DNA from: Flavobacteriales bacterium UBA5933
GTDB taxonomy: Bacteria; Bacteroidota; Bacteroidia; Flavobacteriales; Weeksellaceae
NCBI GenBank assembly: GCA_002430925.1
Contig: DJDD01000140.1
Location: 14,497 to 33,023 of the forward strand
Direction of reading: 5' to 3'
Length of the DNA: 18,527 nt
Of the stretch, positions 7,209 through 15,552 are shown one piece after another. Position 1 is the stretch's first letter. Every line of letters starts with the position of its first letter. The notes under the pieces are model-generated. The model was not told where the DNA came from. It ran no database searches and saw only the letters and a program-made list of their open reading frames with translations. Made by a program: the position numbers and the translations under genes.

Positions 7209-7227
7209 ATCTATTAGCTTTATTTTT

Positions 7228-10008
7228 TTATTTGAATACTTTGTTTATAACCTCTTCGAATATAGCTGCCCAACGCTTGCTAGATCCTGGAGCTGTAGCT
7301 GCACTTTCTGCTGGTGAAACAACGTCGAAAGGATATTTTCTTAATTTACGTAAGATATATGTCCAAGCTCCCATGTTTTCTGGCTCTTCTTGTGCCCAAA
7401 CTAATTTTGCTTTTCCATATTTAGAGATAATTGAATCTATTTTCTCTTCATTTAGAGGATATAATTGCTCCAAACGTACAATAGCAGTTTCTTTATCACC
7501 TAATTCTTCACGTTTTTTATCTAATTCGTAGTATATTTTACCTGAACAGAATACAACTTTTTTGACTTTTTTAGCCTCTACAGTTGTATCATCGATAATT
7601 TCTTGGAATGATCCGTTAGAGAAATCTTCTAATTTAGATACTGCTGATGGATGACGTAATAATGATTTAGGAGACATTACAATTAAAGGCTTGCGATAAT
7701 CAGTAACAACTTGTCTTCTTAATGCATGGAAAAAGTTTGCTGGAGTTGTAATGTTTGCAACAAACATATTGTTACTAGCACACATTTGTAAGAAACGTTC
7801 TAAACGAGCTGAAGAGTGTTCAGCACCTTGACCTTCATAACCATGAGGTAATAACATTACTAAACCATTTTGTAAGCTCCATTTATCTTCTGCTGCAGAA
7901 ATATATTGGTCAATCATAATTTGAGCGCCATTAGCGAAATCTCCAAATTGTGCTTCCCAAATTGTTAAAGCTTTAGGATTAGCCATAGCATATCCATAAT
8001 CAAAACCTAAAACTGCATATTCAGATAATAATGAATTGTAAATTCTTAATTTACCTTGTTCATTATTAATTTGATTTAATAAGATAATTTCTTCTTCTGT
8101 ATCTTCAGTTTTAACAACTGCATGACGGTGAGAGAAAGTACCACGTTCTACATCTTCTCCAGAAACACGCACGTTACGTCCATCTGTAAGAATAGAACCA
8201 AAAGCTAAAGCTTCTCCTAATCCCCAGTCGATTTTATCATCTTCAATCATTTTAGCTCGTCCTTCAATTAAACGAGAAACTTTTCTGATCAATTTTTTAC
8301 CTTCTGGAACAGTAGAAACAACTTTTGCAATTTCTTTTAATTTATCTGCATCATAAGCAGTATCAGCTGAATTGAAAATATCTTTATCTTCTGCTGTTTT
8401 GAAACCTTCCCACTCTTCTGGAATAAAAGGGAAAATGTGGTTACGTTCAATCTCTTTAGATTTCTCAAAATTAGCATCAAGAATAGCTTTAAATTCTGCC
8501 TCTTTCTTTGTTACGATTTCTTCACCAATAATACCTTCTTTTAATAATTTTTCCTTGTAAATTTCACGAGGATTTGGGTGTTTAGCAATTATTTCATATA
8601 ATTTTGGTTGAGTAAATTTAGGTTCATCACCTTCGTTATGACCATATTTACGGTAACCTAATAAGTCAACAAATACATCAGATCCGAATTTTGCACGGTA
8701 ATCAGCTGCAAAACGGAAAGCGTGTACTACTGCTTCTGCATCATCAGAATTTACATGTAATACTGGAGATAATGTTACTTTTGCAACATCTGTACAATAA
8801 GTAGAAGTTCTAGCATCTGTATAGTTAGTTGTAAATCCAACTTGGTTATTTACTACTACATGTACAGTTCCACCAATGTTGTAACCATCTAAACCAGCCA
8901 TTTGTACAACTTCGTATACAATTCCTTGACCAGCTACAGCAGCATCACCATGAATTAAAATTGGAATAATTTTAGAATAATCTTCGTTGTAATCTTCTTC
9001 TGCTTTTGCTCTTGTAATTCCTCCTACAACTGCATCTACAGTTTCTAAGTGAGAAGGGTTAGGAGCTAAATTAATTCTGATATCTTTACCATTTAAAGCT
9101 TTGATTTGATTAGATGATCCCATGTGATATTTAACATCACCAGCTACTAATTCATTATCGAATGCTTTACCTTCGAATTCAGAAAAAATTTGAGAATAAG
9201 ATTTACCAAATATATTTGCTAAAACGTTAAGACGTCCTCTGTGAGCCATACCCACGATAACCTCTTCTACTCCGTGTTCTGCAGATTTATTAATTAAAGT
9301 ATCTAATGCAGGAATTAAAGACTCGTTTCCTTCTACAGAAAAACGTTTTTGTCCTACATATTTCGTGTGCATATAATTTTCAAAAGCAGTTGCTTCGTTC
9401 AATTTTTCTAATACACGTTCTTTTTCCTCTTTAGATAATAAAGGGTGATTCAAGTTTTGGTTTAACCAATTCTGAATCCAATTAATTTTTTCAGGTTCTC
9501 TGATATACATGTACTCAACTCCGATAGAATCACAGTACATATTCTTAAGATGACCGATAATTTCACGTAATGTGATTGGTCCTCCTACACCTAATATTTC
9601 ACCAGCATTGAAAGTTAATCCTAAATCAGAATCAGATAAACCGAAGTTTTTGATATCTAAATTAGGTTCAATAACCCTACGTTCTCTAACTGGATTAGTC
9701 TTTGTAAACAAATGTCCACGTGTACGGTAAGCATCAATTAAATTGATAACTTTAAATTCTTTCTGTACATTTTCTGGAATTTGAGAAACAACAGTTGGAT
9801 TAACAACTGCCTGACTAGTTCTAGTTTGATTTACTTGAGGTGTTGGTGCAAATAACGGTTCTCCATCATATGTTGCATTTGCAAAGTCATATCCTTGGAA
9901 AAAAGCTTTCCAACTGGGTTCAATACTGTCCGGATATTGGACGTATTGATCATATAAGTCGCCTATAAACTCTAAATGAGCGGCATTTAAAAACGAAAAA
10001 CGATCCAT
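7228..10008 (-). CDS. sucA: 2-oxoglutarate dehydrogenase E1 component
   Basis: Thiamine-diphosphate-dependent E1 subunit that decarboxylates 2-oxoglutarate and succinylates the E2 lipoyl arm. The 926 residues are full length for the homodimeric enzyme. The N-terminal E2-interacting segment (FSFLNAAHLEFIGDLYDQYV, 4-23, then PSWKAFFQG, 31-39) is intact. Catalytic-core signatures include MAHRGRLNVLAN (254-265), NPSHLE (317-322), GDAAVAGQG (354-362) for ThDP/metal binding, VHVVVNNQVGFTT (382-394) and GHNEGDEP (456-463). The transketolase-type pyrimidine domain and a C-terminal domain with EEPENMGAW follow. ATG start; an AT-rich divergent intergenic region of 158 bases separates it from the histidine kinase. 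It forms an operon with sucB. Confidence 0.98.
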   Translation of the reverse strand: MDRFSFLNAAHLEFIGDLYDQYVQYPDSIEPSWKAFFQGYDFANATYDGEPLFAPTPQVNQTRTSQAVVNPTVVSQIPENVQKEFKVINLIDAYRTRGHLFTKTNPVRERRVIEPNLDIKNFGLSDSDLGLTFNAGEILGVGGPITLREIIGHLKNMYCDSIGVEYMYIREPEKINWIQNWLNQNLNHPLLSKEEKERVLEKLNEATAFENYMHTKYVGQKRFSVEGNESLIPALDTLINKSAEHGVEEVIVGMAHRGRLNVLANIFGKSYSQIFSEFEGKAFDNELVAGDVKYHMGSSNQIKALNGKDIRINLAPNPSHLETVDAVVGGITRAKAEEDYNEDYSKIIPILIHGDAAVAGQGIVYEVVQMAGLDGYNIGGTVHVVVNNQVGFTTNYTDARTSTYCTDVAKVTLSPVLHVNSDDAEAVVHAFRFAADYRAKFGSDVFVDLLGYRKYGHNEGDEPKFTQPKLYEIIAKHPNPREIYKEKLLKEGIIGEEIVTKKEAEFKAILDANFEKSKEIERNHIFPFIPEEWEGFKTAEDKDIFNSADTAYDADKLKEIAKVVSTVPEGKKLIRKVSRLIEGRAKMIEDDKIDWGLGEALAFGSILTDGRNVRVSGEDVERGTFSHRHAVVKTEDTEEEIILLNQINNEQGKLRIYNSLLSEYAVLGFDYGYAMANPKALTIWEAQFGDFANGAQIMIDQYISAAEDKWSLQNGLVMLLPHGYEGQGAEHSSARLERFLQMCASNNMFVANITTPANFFHALRRQVVTDYRKPLIVMSPKSLLRHPSAVSKLEDFSNGSFQEIIDDTTVEAKKVKKVVFCSGKIYYELDKKREELGDKETAIVRLEQLYPLNEEKIDSIISKYGKAKLVWAQEEPENMGAWTYILRKLRKYPFDVVSPAESAATAPGSSKRWAAIFEEVINKVFK

Positions 10009-10036
10009 AAATTTTACTCTCTATGAGATTTTACTA

Positions 10037-10044
10037 CAAAATTA
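10037..10044 (-). promoter_or_regulatory. Candidate -7 element for sucA-sucB
   Basis: TAATTTTG on the minus strand matches the Bacteroidota -7 consensus TAnnTTTG. Transcription would start near 10030, leaving a leader of about 22 bases before the sucA ATG. The expected -33 TTTG is replaced by a T-run, so support comes only from the -7 box and its position. Confidence 0.38.
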
Positions 10045-10166
10045 AACTATTTAACTTTTCTAAAAAAATAACTTTCATGATATTTCTTATACTTTATCCT
10101 TAAAAATACGTTATGGTTAAATAATCATTACATTTGGTATAAAAGTAATAACAATTTTGCATTTAA

Positions 10167-11324
10167 ATGGTAAATTTTCTAATAAAAAAAATAAAAAATC
10201 CTTGGACTGGTTATTTTATTATTTTTATAATTTTCGCATTCACAATTTGGTCAAGTAATAAGATTGTAAATGAACTAAAAATTGAAGAACATAAACGTGT
10301 TGAAAATTACGCTAAGTCACTAGAATTACTTAGTTCTTCTGAATTACTTGATCTTGAAACACAAGATTTTTTATTCAAACTAATTAAAGATAACAACACT
10401 ATTCCTGTTGCGCTTGTTGATGATAAAGGAAATATTATTGACACAAAAAATATTGATGAACATATACAGAAAGATTCTGTCTTATTACAAAAGTTTATTG
10501 ATGGATTAAAAAACTCTGATCAAGCAATAGAAATCAAGTTAATTAATGGAAAAAATTATGCATATTTTAAAAATTCAAAACTTCTTAATCAATTAAAATA
10601 TTATCCAATTGCAATTATTATTTTAATCCTTTCATTCTTTGGATTTACTTATTGGTATTTAAAAACTATTAGAGATACAGAAAAAAGCTATTTATGGGCT
10701 GGTATGGCAAAAGAAACAGCTCATCAAATAGGAACACCTCTTTCATCTTTAATGGGTTGGGTAGAGCTGCTAAAACTTGAAGATATAGACCAACAAACGG
10801 TAATTGAAATAGAAAAAGATGTTGATCGATTAAAAGATATTGTTGATCGATTTTCAAAAATTGGTTCGAAATCTGAATTATCTAAAAATGATATTATTAC
10901 AATCACAAAACAAACTGTAAATTATTTATCACAAAGAATATCAAAAGGAATTGAAGTAAATTTTCATACTGATGTTGAAGAGTTTATCATTAATTTAAAT
11001 CCAGCTTTATATAGTTGGGTGATAGAAAATTTAATGAAAAATGCTGCTGATGCAATGCAGAATAAAGGTGTTTTAGATATTTCTATATCGACAAAAAACA
11101 ATTATGAATACATAGAAATTACTGTTTCTGATACAGGTCCTGGAATAAACTCTAAATTAAGAAAAAAAATATTTGAACCTGGTTTTACTACTAAAAAAAG
11201 AGGTTGGGGATTGGGTTTGTCTTTAGCAAAAAGAATTATTAATGATTATCATAATGGTAAAATATTCGTTAATAAAAGTTCTAAAGATACAGGAACTGAA
11301 TTTAAAATCTTACTTGAAAAATAA
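10167..11324 (+). CDS. Orphan membrane sensor histidine kinase
   Basis: A 385-residue two-component sensor. A first membrane helix (about 15-32) and a second (about 146-166) bracket a periplasmic sensor region of about 110 residues with no domain I recognise. The kinase core follows directly without HAMP or PAS: an H-box AKETAHQIGTPLSSL with phospho-acceptor His186, N-box ENLMKNAADA (287-296), G1 SDTGPGI (321-327), F-box FEPGFTT (336-342) and G2 GWGLGLSLAKRI (346-357). The HQIGTPLSSL H-box is typical of Bacteroidota kinases. No response regulator is encoded in the window, so its partner lies elsewhere. It is transcribed divergently from sucA; whether it senses anything linked to central metabolism or controls the secreted triplet just downstream is unknown. 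Confidence 0.93.
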   Translation: MVNFLIKKIKNPWTGYFIIFIIFAFTIWSSNKIVNELKIEEHKRVENYAKSLELLSSSELLDLETQDFLFKLIKDNNTIPVALVDDKGNIIDTKNIDEHIQKDSVLLQKFIDGLKNSDQAIEIKLINGKNYAYFKNSKLLNQLKYYPIAIIILILSFFGFTYWYLKTIRDTEKSYLWAGMAKETAHQIGTPLSSLMGWVELLKLEDIDQQTVIEIEKDVDRLKDIVDRFSKIGSKSELSKNDIITITKQTVNYLSQRISKGIEVNFHTDVEEFIINLNPALYSWVIENLMKNAADAMQNKGVLDISISTKNNYEYIEITVSDTGPGINSKLRKKIFEPGFTTKKRGWGLGLSLAKRIINDYHNGKIFVNKSSKDTGTEFKILLEK

Positions 11325-11348
11325 TTTTAACTTTTTTTAAATTAAATA

Positions 11349-11365
11349 CTTGAATTTATTTCAAG
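11349..11365. repeat. Inverted repeat upstream of the secreted-protein triplet
   Basis: CTTGAA (11349-11354) and TTCAAG (11360-11365) form a perfect 6-bp inverted repeat with a 5-base spacer, in the 82-base gap between the kinase and the first secreted protein. It could be an operator or a weak hairpin. The bases after it are not a clear U-tract, so I do not call a terminator. Confidence 0.3.
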
Positions 11366-11370
11366 AATAT

Positions 11371-11400
11371 TTTGTACATTCAAGCACTAATCTAAATTTT
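11371..11400 (+). promoter_or_regulatory. Candidate promoter of the secreted-protein triplet
   Basis: TTTG (11371-11374) is followed after 18 bases by TAAATTTT (11393-11400), seven of eight matches to the Bacteroidota -33/-7 pattern TTTG...TAnnTTTG. Transcription would begin about at the ATG at 11407, implying a very short or absent leader. This is tentative because such motifs arise easily in AT-rich DNA. Confidence 0.25.
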
Positions 11401-11406
11401 AAAATT

Positions 11407-12060
11407 ATGAAAAAAGTTTCCTTTTTATCATTTATTTTTTTGTTCAATTTAATAAATGCACAAGTAGGAGTTGGAACACAAACACCTCAAAAGACTTTAC
11501 ATGTGAATGGTAGTTTACAGATAACAAATGAGCTAAATGTTGGTGGAGACTCATTGACTGAAGGAAGTTCTGGAGAATATGGTGCTTATTTAATTTCTAA
11601 TGGAGCAAATACTGCTCCTACATGGAAAAATTTAGCTTCATTAGGTATACAAAAGCTAGTAAATGTTTCACTTACAACTACAGCATCAAGTACTTACAAT
11701 GGCAGTACAATTATTAAATATGATTCAACTCCTTATATAGATAGTAATTATATCAGTTACGATAGTACTGCTGGATCATTTACAATATTAGTTGATGGAT
11801 ATTACAATATTTCTGGTTATACAAATATTAATATGTATGGAGGAGGTGGAACTATTTCATATAATGTATATAGTGGTTCAACTGATCTATTTTTAAAAAA
11901 TACAAATTTTAGTACATCTGTCTCTTCTTCTGGGATTAGTGTAGGTGGTGCAACTTATTTAAGTGCAAATTCAGTTATAAAACAAACTATAAGCTTTACT
12001 AGATCATTTTCAATAAATAATGGATCGTTTTCAATCACTTATTTAGGAAACGGAAATTAA
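11407..12060 (+). CDS. Secreted protein with C-terminal C1q-like jelly roll, triplet copy 1
   Basis: A 217-residue exported protein of no named function. The reading frame is open from 11350, but the ATG at 11407 opens a classical signal peptide (MKKVSFLSFIFLFNLINA) cut before Gln19, so I choose it. The mature N-terminus VGVGTQTPQKTLHVNGSLQI and the later NVGGDS and NGANTAPTW match a segment widespread in Bacteroidota surface and fibre-like proteins. After KLVNVSL the C-terminal about 130 residues read as alternating beta strands with GYYNISGY, GGATYLSANS and FSITYLG, a pattern that resembles C1q/TNF-type trimeric jelly rolls. There is no T9SS sorting domain or lipobox. It is the first of three tandem paralogues; the second begins 27 bases later. 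Export is well supported, the fold is a pattern-based inference. Confidence 0.8.
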   Translation: MKKVSFLSFIFLFNLINAQVGVGTQTPQKTLHVNGSLQITNELNVGGDSLTEGSSGEYGAYLISNGANTAPTWKNLASLGIQKLVNVSLTTTASSTYNGSTIIKYDSTPYIDSNYISYDSTAGSFTILVDGYYNISGYTNINMYGGGGTISYNVYSGSTDLFLKNTNFSTSVSSSGISVGGATYLSANSVIKQTISFTRSFSINNGSFSITYLGNGN

Positions 12061-12087
12061 ATTATCAACCTTTAAAAAACTTCTCTA

Positions 12088-12738
12088 ATGATTAAAATAA
12101 CTTTATGTTTAACATTATTTTCTAGTATATCTTTTGCTCAAATTGGAATAAATACCACTACACCACAAAAGACATTACATGTAAATGGTACTTTGCAACT
12201 TACAAAAGAATTGAATGTTGGTGGTGATTCTATAACAATAGGAAATTCTGGTACATCTGGACAAATTCTAACATCGCAAGGTTCAAATAAAGCTCCAATA
12301 TGGGATAACAGTATTACAACATCTAACGGAATTCAAAAATTAGTAGGTTTTAGTTTAAACTCTAGTTCATTAAGTGGAACAGCTAATACATTTAAAACTA
12401 TTACGTATGACAATATAAACCATTTAGATTCAAATTATTTAACTTACGATAATAGTAGTGGTACATATACTGTAAATCAAGCTGGATATTACAATATAGA
12501 TATGTATACTTATATTACTTTTAATGGAGAAGGAGTACTTACTTTAAATATTTTAAAAAATTCTAATTTACTATTCAACATTACAAAAACATATATTATT
12601 GGTAATGATAGTGCAGGTAATAGAGTTTCTGGAATATCATATTTAAATGCTGGAGATACAATACTTACTCAAGAAAAATATAGTTCAAGTTTTACTATAA
12701 AATCTGCAACTATATCATTTACCTATTTAGGACAATAA
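12088..12738 (+). CDS. Secreted protein with C-terminal C1q-like jelly roll, triplet copy 2
   Basis: A 216-residue paralogue of the preceding gene. The signal peptide MIKITLCLTLFSSISFA is followed by Gln18. The N-terminal block IGINTTTPQKTLHVNGTLQL and NVGGDS are almost identical to copy 1, and the DNA here is clearly related to copy 1. SQGSNKAPIW marks the end of the shared segment. The C-terminal half has diverged more but keeps the anchors GIQKLVGFSL, YLTYD, GYYNIDMYTYI, SYLNAGDTI and SFTYLG, spaced as in the jelly-roll-like region of copy 1. The sequence contains no cysteine outside the signal peptide. It lies 10 bases before copy 3, so the three genes probably share one mRNA. The function is unknown. 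Confidence 0.8.
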   Translation: MIKITLCLTLFSSISFAQIGINTTTPQKTLHVNGTLQLTKELNVGGDSITIGNSGTSGQILTSQGSNKAPIWDNSITTSNGIQKLVGFSLNSSSLSGTANTFKTITYDNINHLDSNYLTYDNSSGTYTVNQAGYYNIDMYTYITFNGEGVLTLNILKNSNLLFNITKTYIIGNDSAGNRVSGISYLNAGDTILTQEKYSSSFTIKSATISFTYLGQ

Positions 12739-12748
12739 AAAATAAATT

Positions 12749-13396
12749 ATGAAAAAGAATATTATACTTTTATTTTGTATTTTTTCTCCTTTTACTTTTA
12801 GTCAAGTAGGAATAAATACATCAACACCAAAAAATGATTTACATATTGTAGGTAGTTTACAAATTACTAATGAAATAAATGTTGGAGGAAGTAGCACAAC
12901 TGTTGGTGATGCTGGCACTAAAGGCTATGCACTTTTTTCTCAAGGAAGTGGTTTTGCTCCTAAATGGTCAGAATTAAACTTTGGTAATGTACAAAAATTG
13001 GTTTATTCAGCTATAAAAAACACCAATCAAAGTGGAAGTGCTTTTCAAACTGTGAATGTTACATATAATTCCACACCAACATCAAATACAGATTATTTTA
13101 CCTATAGTAATAATAATTCTTTTACTACAGTAATTGCAGGATATTATAATATACAATCTTATATCTATTCCAATCTGACAAATGGTGGCGGAACAACAAC
13201 AAATCATATAAAAGTTAATAATAATTCTGTTTTTGCTGATGTAACAAATTATTCTAATGGGAACTCATCTATGGGAACAAGCACAGGAGGTACAACTTAT
13301 TTAAACGTTGGAGATATCGTAACTCAGACATTTGGATTCACAAGAACATTCACTATTACAAAATCATCAATAACATTTAGTTATTTAGGTTCATAA
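12749..13396 (+). CDS. Secreted protein with C-terminal C1q-like jelly roll, triplet copy 3
   Basis: A 215-residue third paralogue. The signal peptide MKKNIILLFCIFSPFTFS is followed by Gln19. The N-terminal segment (VGINTSTPKNDLHIVGSLQI, then NVGGSS) is the most diverged of the three, with KNDLHIV replacing QKTLHVN. SQGSGFAPKW, VQKLVYS, GYYNIQSYIY, TTYLNVGDIV and FSYLGS keep the family layout. The gene ends one base before the stop codon of the oppositely oriented mgtE. No strong terminator separates the convergent pair, so read-through antisense to mgtE-rsmA is possible. Copies 1 and 2 appear closer to each other than to copy 3, consistent with stepwise duplication. The function is unknown; a surface, fibre or adhesin-like role would fit the architecture. 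Confidence 0.8.
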   Translation: MKKNIILLFCIFSPFTFSQVGINTSTPKNDLHIVGSLQITNEINVGGSSTTVGDAGTKGYALFSQGSGFAPKWSELNFGNVQKLVYSAIKNTNQSGSAFQTVNVTYNSTPTSNTDYFTYSNNNSFTTVIAGYYNIQSYIYSNLTNGGGTTTNHIKVNNNSVFADVTNYSNGNSSMGTSTGGTTYLNVGDIVTQTFGFTRTFTITKSSITFSYLGS

Positions 13397-13397
13397 A

Positions 13398-14753
13398 TCA
13401 AAATCCTAAAATAACTTTCGCGATAGAAAAGTAAATTAACAATCCAAAGATATCATTACTTGTTGTAATAAAAGGCCCTGTTGCAATAGCAGGGTCTACT
13501 CCATATTTATGTAACATAATAGGAATAAAAGTTCCTATTAAACTAGCCAAAATCATTACTGTAACTAAAGCTAAAACAATCGTTGAAGAAATCTCATAAC
13601 TTGTACTCATAATAAAATGAGTTGCTAATAAAAGTACCAATGCTAAAATTGTACTATTTAGCATTGCTAATAACATTTCTTTCCCTAATCTTTTCCAAAT
13701 AGAACCAGATATATTATTATTTGCTAAACCTTGAACAATAATAGCTGAAGATTGTACACCAACATTTCCTGCCATAGCAGCTACAAGTGGTGTGAAAAAG
13801 AATAATTGAGGGTAAAGATTCATTGCATTACTAAAACTTTGCGAGACATTAACAGCAATAAAACTACCAACCAAAGCTAATAAAAGCCAAGGTAATCGAG
13901 CGCGAGTTAATTTCCAAATACTATCGTCAGAGTCTACATTATGTGTAATACCAGCGGCTAATTGATAATTTTCTTCAGCTTCCTCACGAATAACATCAAT
14001 CACATCATCAACTGTAATCACTCCAACCAAACGCATTAATTCGTCTACTACAGGAACTTCGTACAAATCATATTTCTCCATTACTTTAGCAACTTCAGAA
14101 TCCTTTGCATAAGTTTTTACATATTGAACTTTGTCATTGTAAACATCAGAAACTTTTGTATTAGATGATGTTGTTAATAAACGTTTTAAACTAAGGATAC
14201 CAAGTAATTTTTCATCTTCATCAATTACATAAATAGAAAAGACCTCCTCTAAATCTTCAGCTTGTTTACGCATTTGCTTAACAGCTGTTAAAACAGACCA
14301 ATCTTTGTAAACTTTGATGTACTCTTTACCCATTAAACCTCCAGCAGTTGCCTCGTCATAACGTAAAAGATCAACAATTTCTTTAGCATGTTCTTGATCT
14401 TCTAACTGAGCAATTACCTCATCCTTCTTTTCATCAGAAAGTTCATTAATGACATCAACAGCATCGTCTGTGTCCATTTCTGTAATCACATCCTCTGCTA
14501 TCTCTTTTGCTGTAAGGGTTTTTAAGAATTTTTTTCTATCATCTTCTTCTAATTCTAGAAGAATATCAGCTGAAATTTCATTATCTAGTAAATCAATTAC
14601 AAAAGACTGATCTTTGGTTGAGAGGTTGTCAAACAATTCTGCAATATCAGCTGGATGTAAATCTTGTAACATCTCTTTAACTTCTTTTGCATTATGTTCA
14701 TTAACTCTTTCTACTAAAATATCTATAAAGTCTTTTGTAATTTTAACTTCCAT
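13398..14753 (-). CDS. mgtE: Magnesium transporter MgtE
   Basis: Mg2+-gated Mg2+ channel of the inner membrane. The 451 residues show the full family layout: an acidic helical N domain (about 1-130, with LHPADIAELFDNL at 32-44), a CBS pair (about 135-260, from TAGGLMGKEYIKV to LVGVITVDDVIDVI), a connecting helix, and a five-helix membrane domain from about 288. The pore-region signature PLVAAMAGNVGVQSSA (322-337) and GPFITTSNDIFGL, where Asp434 should be the conserved Mg2+-selecting Asp, are present. It starts two bases after the rsmA stop, so it is co-transcribed with rsmA. No M-box riboswitch is visible at this site; Mg2+ response therefore probably relies on protein gating. Confidence 0.96.
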   Translation of the reverse strand: MEVKITKDFIDILVERVNEHNAKEVKEMLQDLHPADIAELFDNLSTKDQSFVIDLLDNEISADILLELEEDDRKKFLKTLTAKEIAEDVITEMDTDDAVDVINELSDEKKDEVIAQLEDQEHAKEIVDLLRYDEATAGGLMGKEYIKVYKDWSVLTAVKQMRKQAEDLEEVFSIYVIDEDEKLLGILSLKRLLTTSSNTKVSDVYNDKVQYVKTYAKDSEVAKVMEKYDLYEVPVVDELMRLVGVITVDDVIDVIREEAEENYQLAAGITHNVDSDDSIWKLTRARLPWLLLALVGSFIAVNVSQSFSNAMNLYPQLFFFTPLVAAMAGNVGVQSSAIIVQGLANNNISGSIWKRLGKEMLLAMLNSTILALVLLLATHFIMSTSYEISSTIVLALVTVMILASLIGTFIPIMLHKYGVDPAIATGPFITTSNDIFGLLIYFSIAKVILGF

Positions 14754-14755
14754 TT

Positions 14756-15523
14756 TTATTGCATTCTTTTTGTTAATTCTATAAAATCTTCAACTGATAA
14801 TTGCTCAGCACGCATATTTAAAAATTCGTGATCGCTTAAAGATTCAGGAATTCCTAAAGATTTTAAAGAATTTCTTAATGTTTTACGTCTTTGTCCAAAA
14901 CCTGCTTTCACAACTTGAAAAAAGCGTTTTTTCTCTACTCCTTCTATTTCTGTTCTGTAACGTTTCATGATAATTACTCCTGACTTCACTTTTGGAGGAG
15001 GTGTAAAAACATTTTCGGGAACAGTAAATAAATATTCGCAATGATAGTAAGCTTGAGCCAAAACAGAAAGTATTCCGTAATCTTTTGTTCCTTTTTTAGA
15101 AGCTATTCTTTCTGCAACTTCTTTTTGAAACATTCCACATACTTCTGGCACATTTTCGCGTTCATCTAAAACCTTAAAAATAATCTGTGAAGAAATGTTA
15201 TAAGGAAAGTTTCCAAGTACAGCTATTTGTTCATCAAACTTAGCAGAAAAATCCATTTTTAGAAAATCTTCTGAATGGATTTTGAAACCAGGATGAAATG
15301 GTTGATAATATTCTTTTAAATATTCTACAGATTCTGTATCAATTTCTACAACTTCAATATTTTTTTTTGCTTGTAAAATATATTTCGTTAGAACTCCCAT
15401 TCCTGGTCCTATTTCCAATACACGATTATATCCTTTCCAGGTTAAACCTTCAGCTATATCGCGTGCTATATTTTCGTCATTCAAAAAATGCTGACCTAAA
15501 TGTTTTTTAGCTTTTACTTTCAA
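14756..15523 (-). CDS. rsmA: 16S rRNA (adenine-N6,N6)-dimethyltransferase
   Basis: RsmA/KsgA dimethylates two adjacent adenines in the 3'-terminal hairpin of 16S rRNA during small-subunit maturation. The 255 residues contain the N-terminal KKHLGQHFLND (6-16), SAM-binding motif I EIGPGMGVLT (37-46), the acidic VVEID (58-62), SEDFLKMD (84-91) and the catalytic GNFPYNISS (104-112), the NLPY-type motif with Phe in place of Leu. The C-terminal helical domain includes GQRRKTLRNSL. The start is TTG at 15521-15523: an in-frame TAA lies two codons upstream and no Met occurs before the conserved motif. It is the first gene of the rsmA-mgtE pair. Confidence 0.96.
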   Translation of the reverse strand: MKVKAKKHLGQHFLNDENIARDIAEGLTWKGYNRVLEIGPGMGVLTKYILQAKKNIEVVEIDTESVEYLKEYYQPFHPGFKIHSEDFLKMDFSAKFDEQIAVLGNFPYNISSQIIFKVLDERENVPEVCGMFQKEVAERIASKKGTKDYGILSVLAQAYYHCEYLFTVPENVFTPPPKVKSGVIIMKRYRTEIEGVEKKRFFQVVKAGFGQRRKTLRNSLKSLGIPESLSDHEFLNMRAEQLSVEDFIELTKRMQ

Positions 15524-15552
15524 AAATTATAAATTTTAAGTTTTCTTTAACC

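Noticed and set aside
7172..7531. 119-codon plus-strand open frame over the sucB/sucA junction
   Set aside because: It lies antisense to two strongly supported genes and its translation shows no family features; it is a coding shadow.
10133..10159. TTTG...CAATTTTG as a histidine kinase promoter
   Set aside because: The spacer is only 15 bases, the first base of the -7 box is wrong, and the predicted start would fall on the ATG itself.
11350..11406. Longer start for the first secreted protein (19 extra residues)
   Set aside because: The extra residues are polar and would bury the signal peptide. The ATG at 11407 gives a signal peptide matching the two paralogues, and the extension overlaps the intergenic inverted repeat.
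13384..13410. Possible bidirectional terminator at the triplet/mgtE convergence (TTTAGG with CCTAAA)
   Set aside because: The stem is only 6 bp, the loop is 15 bases, and no T-run follows on either side.
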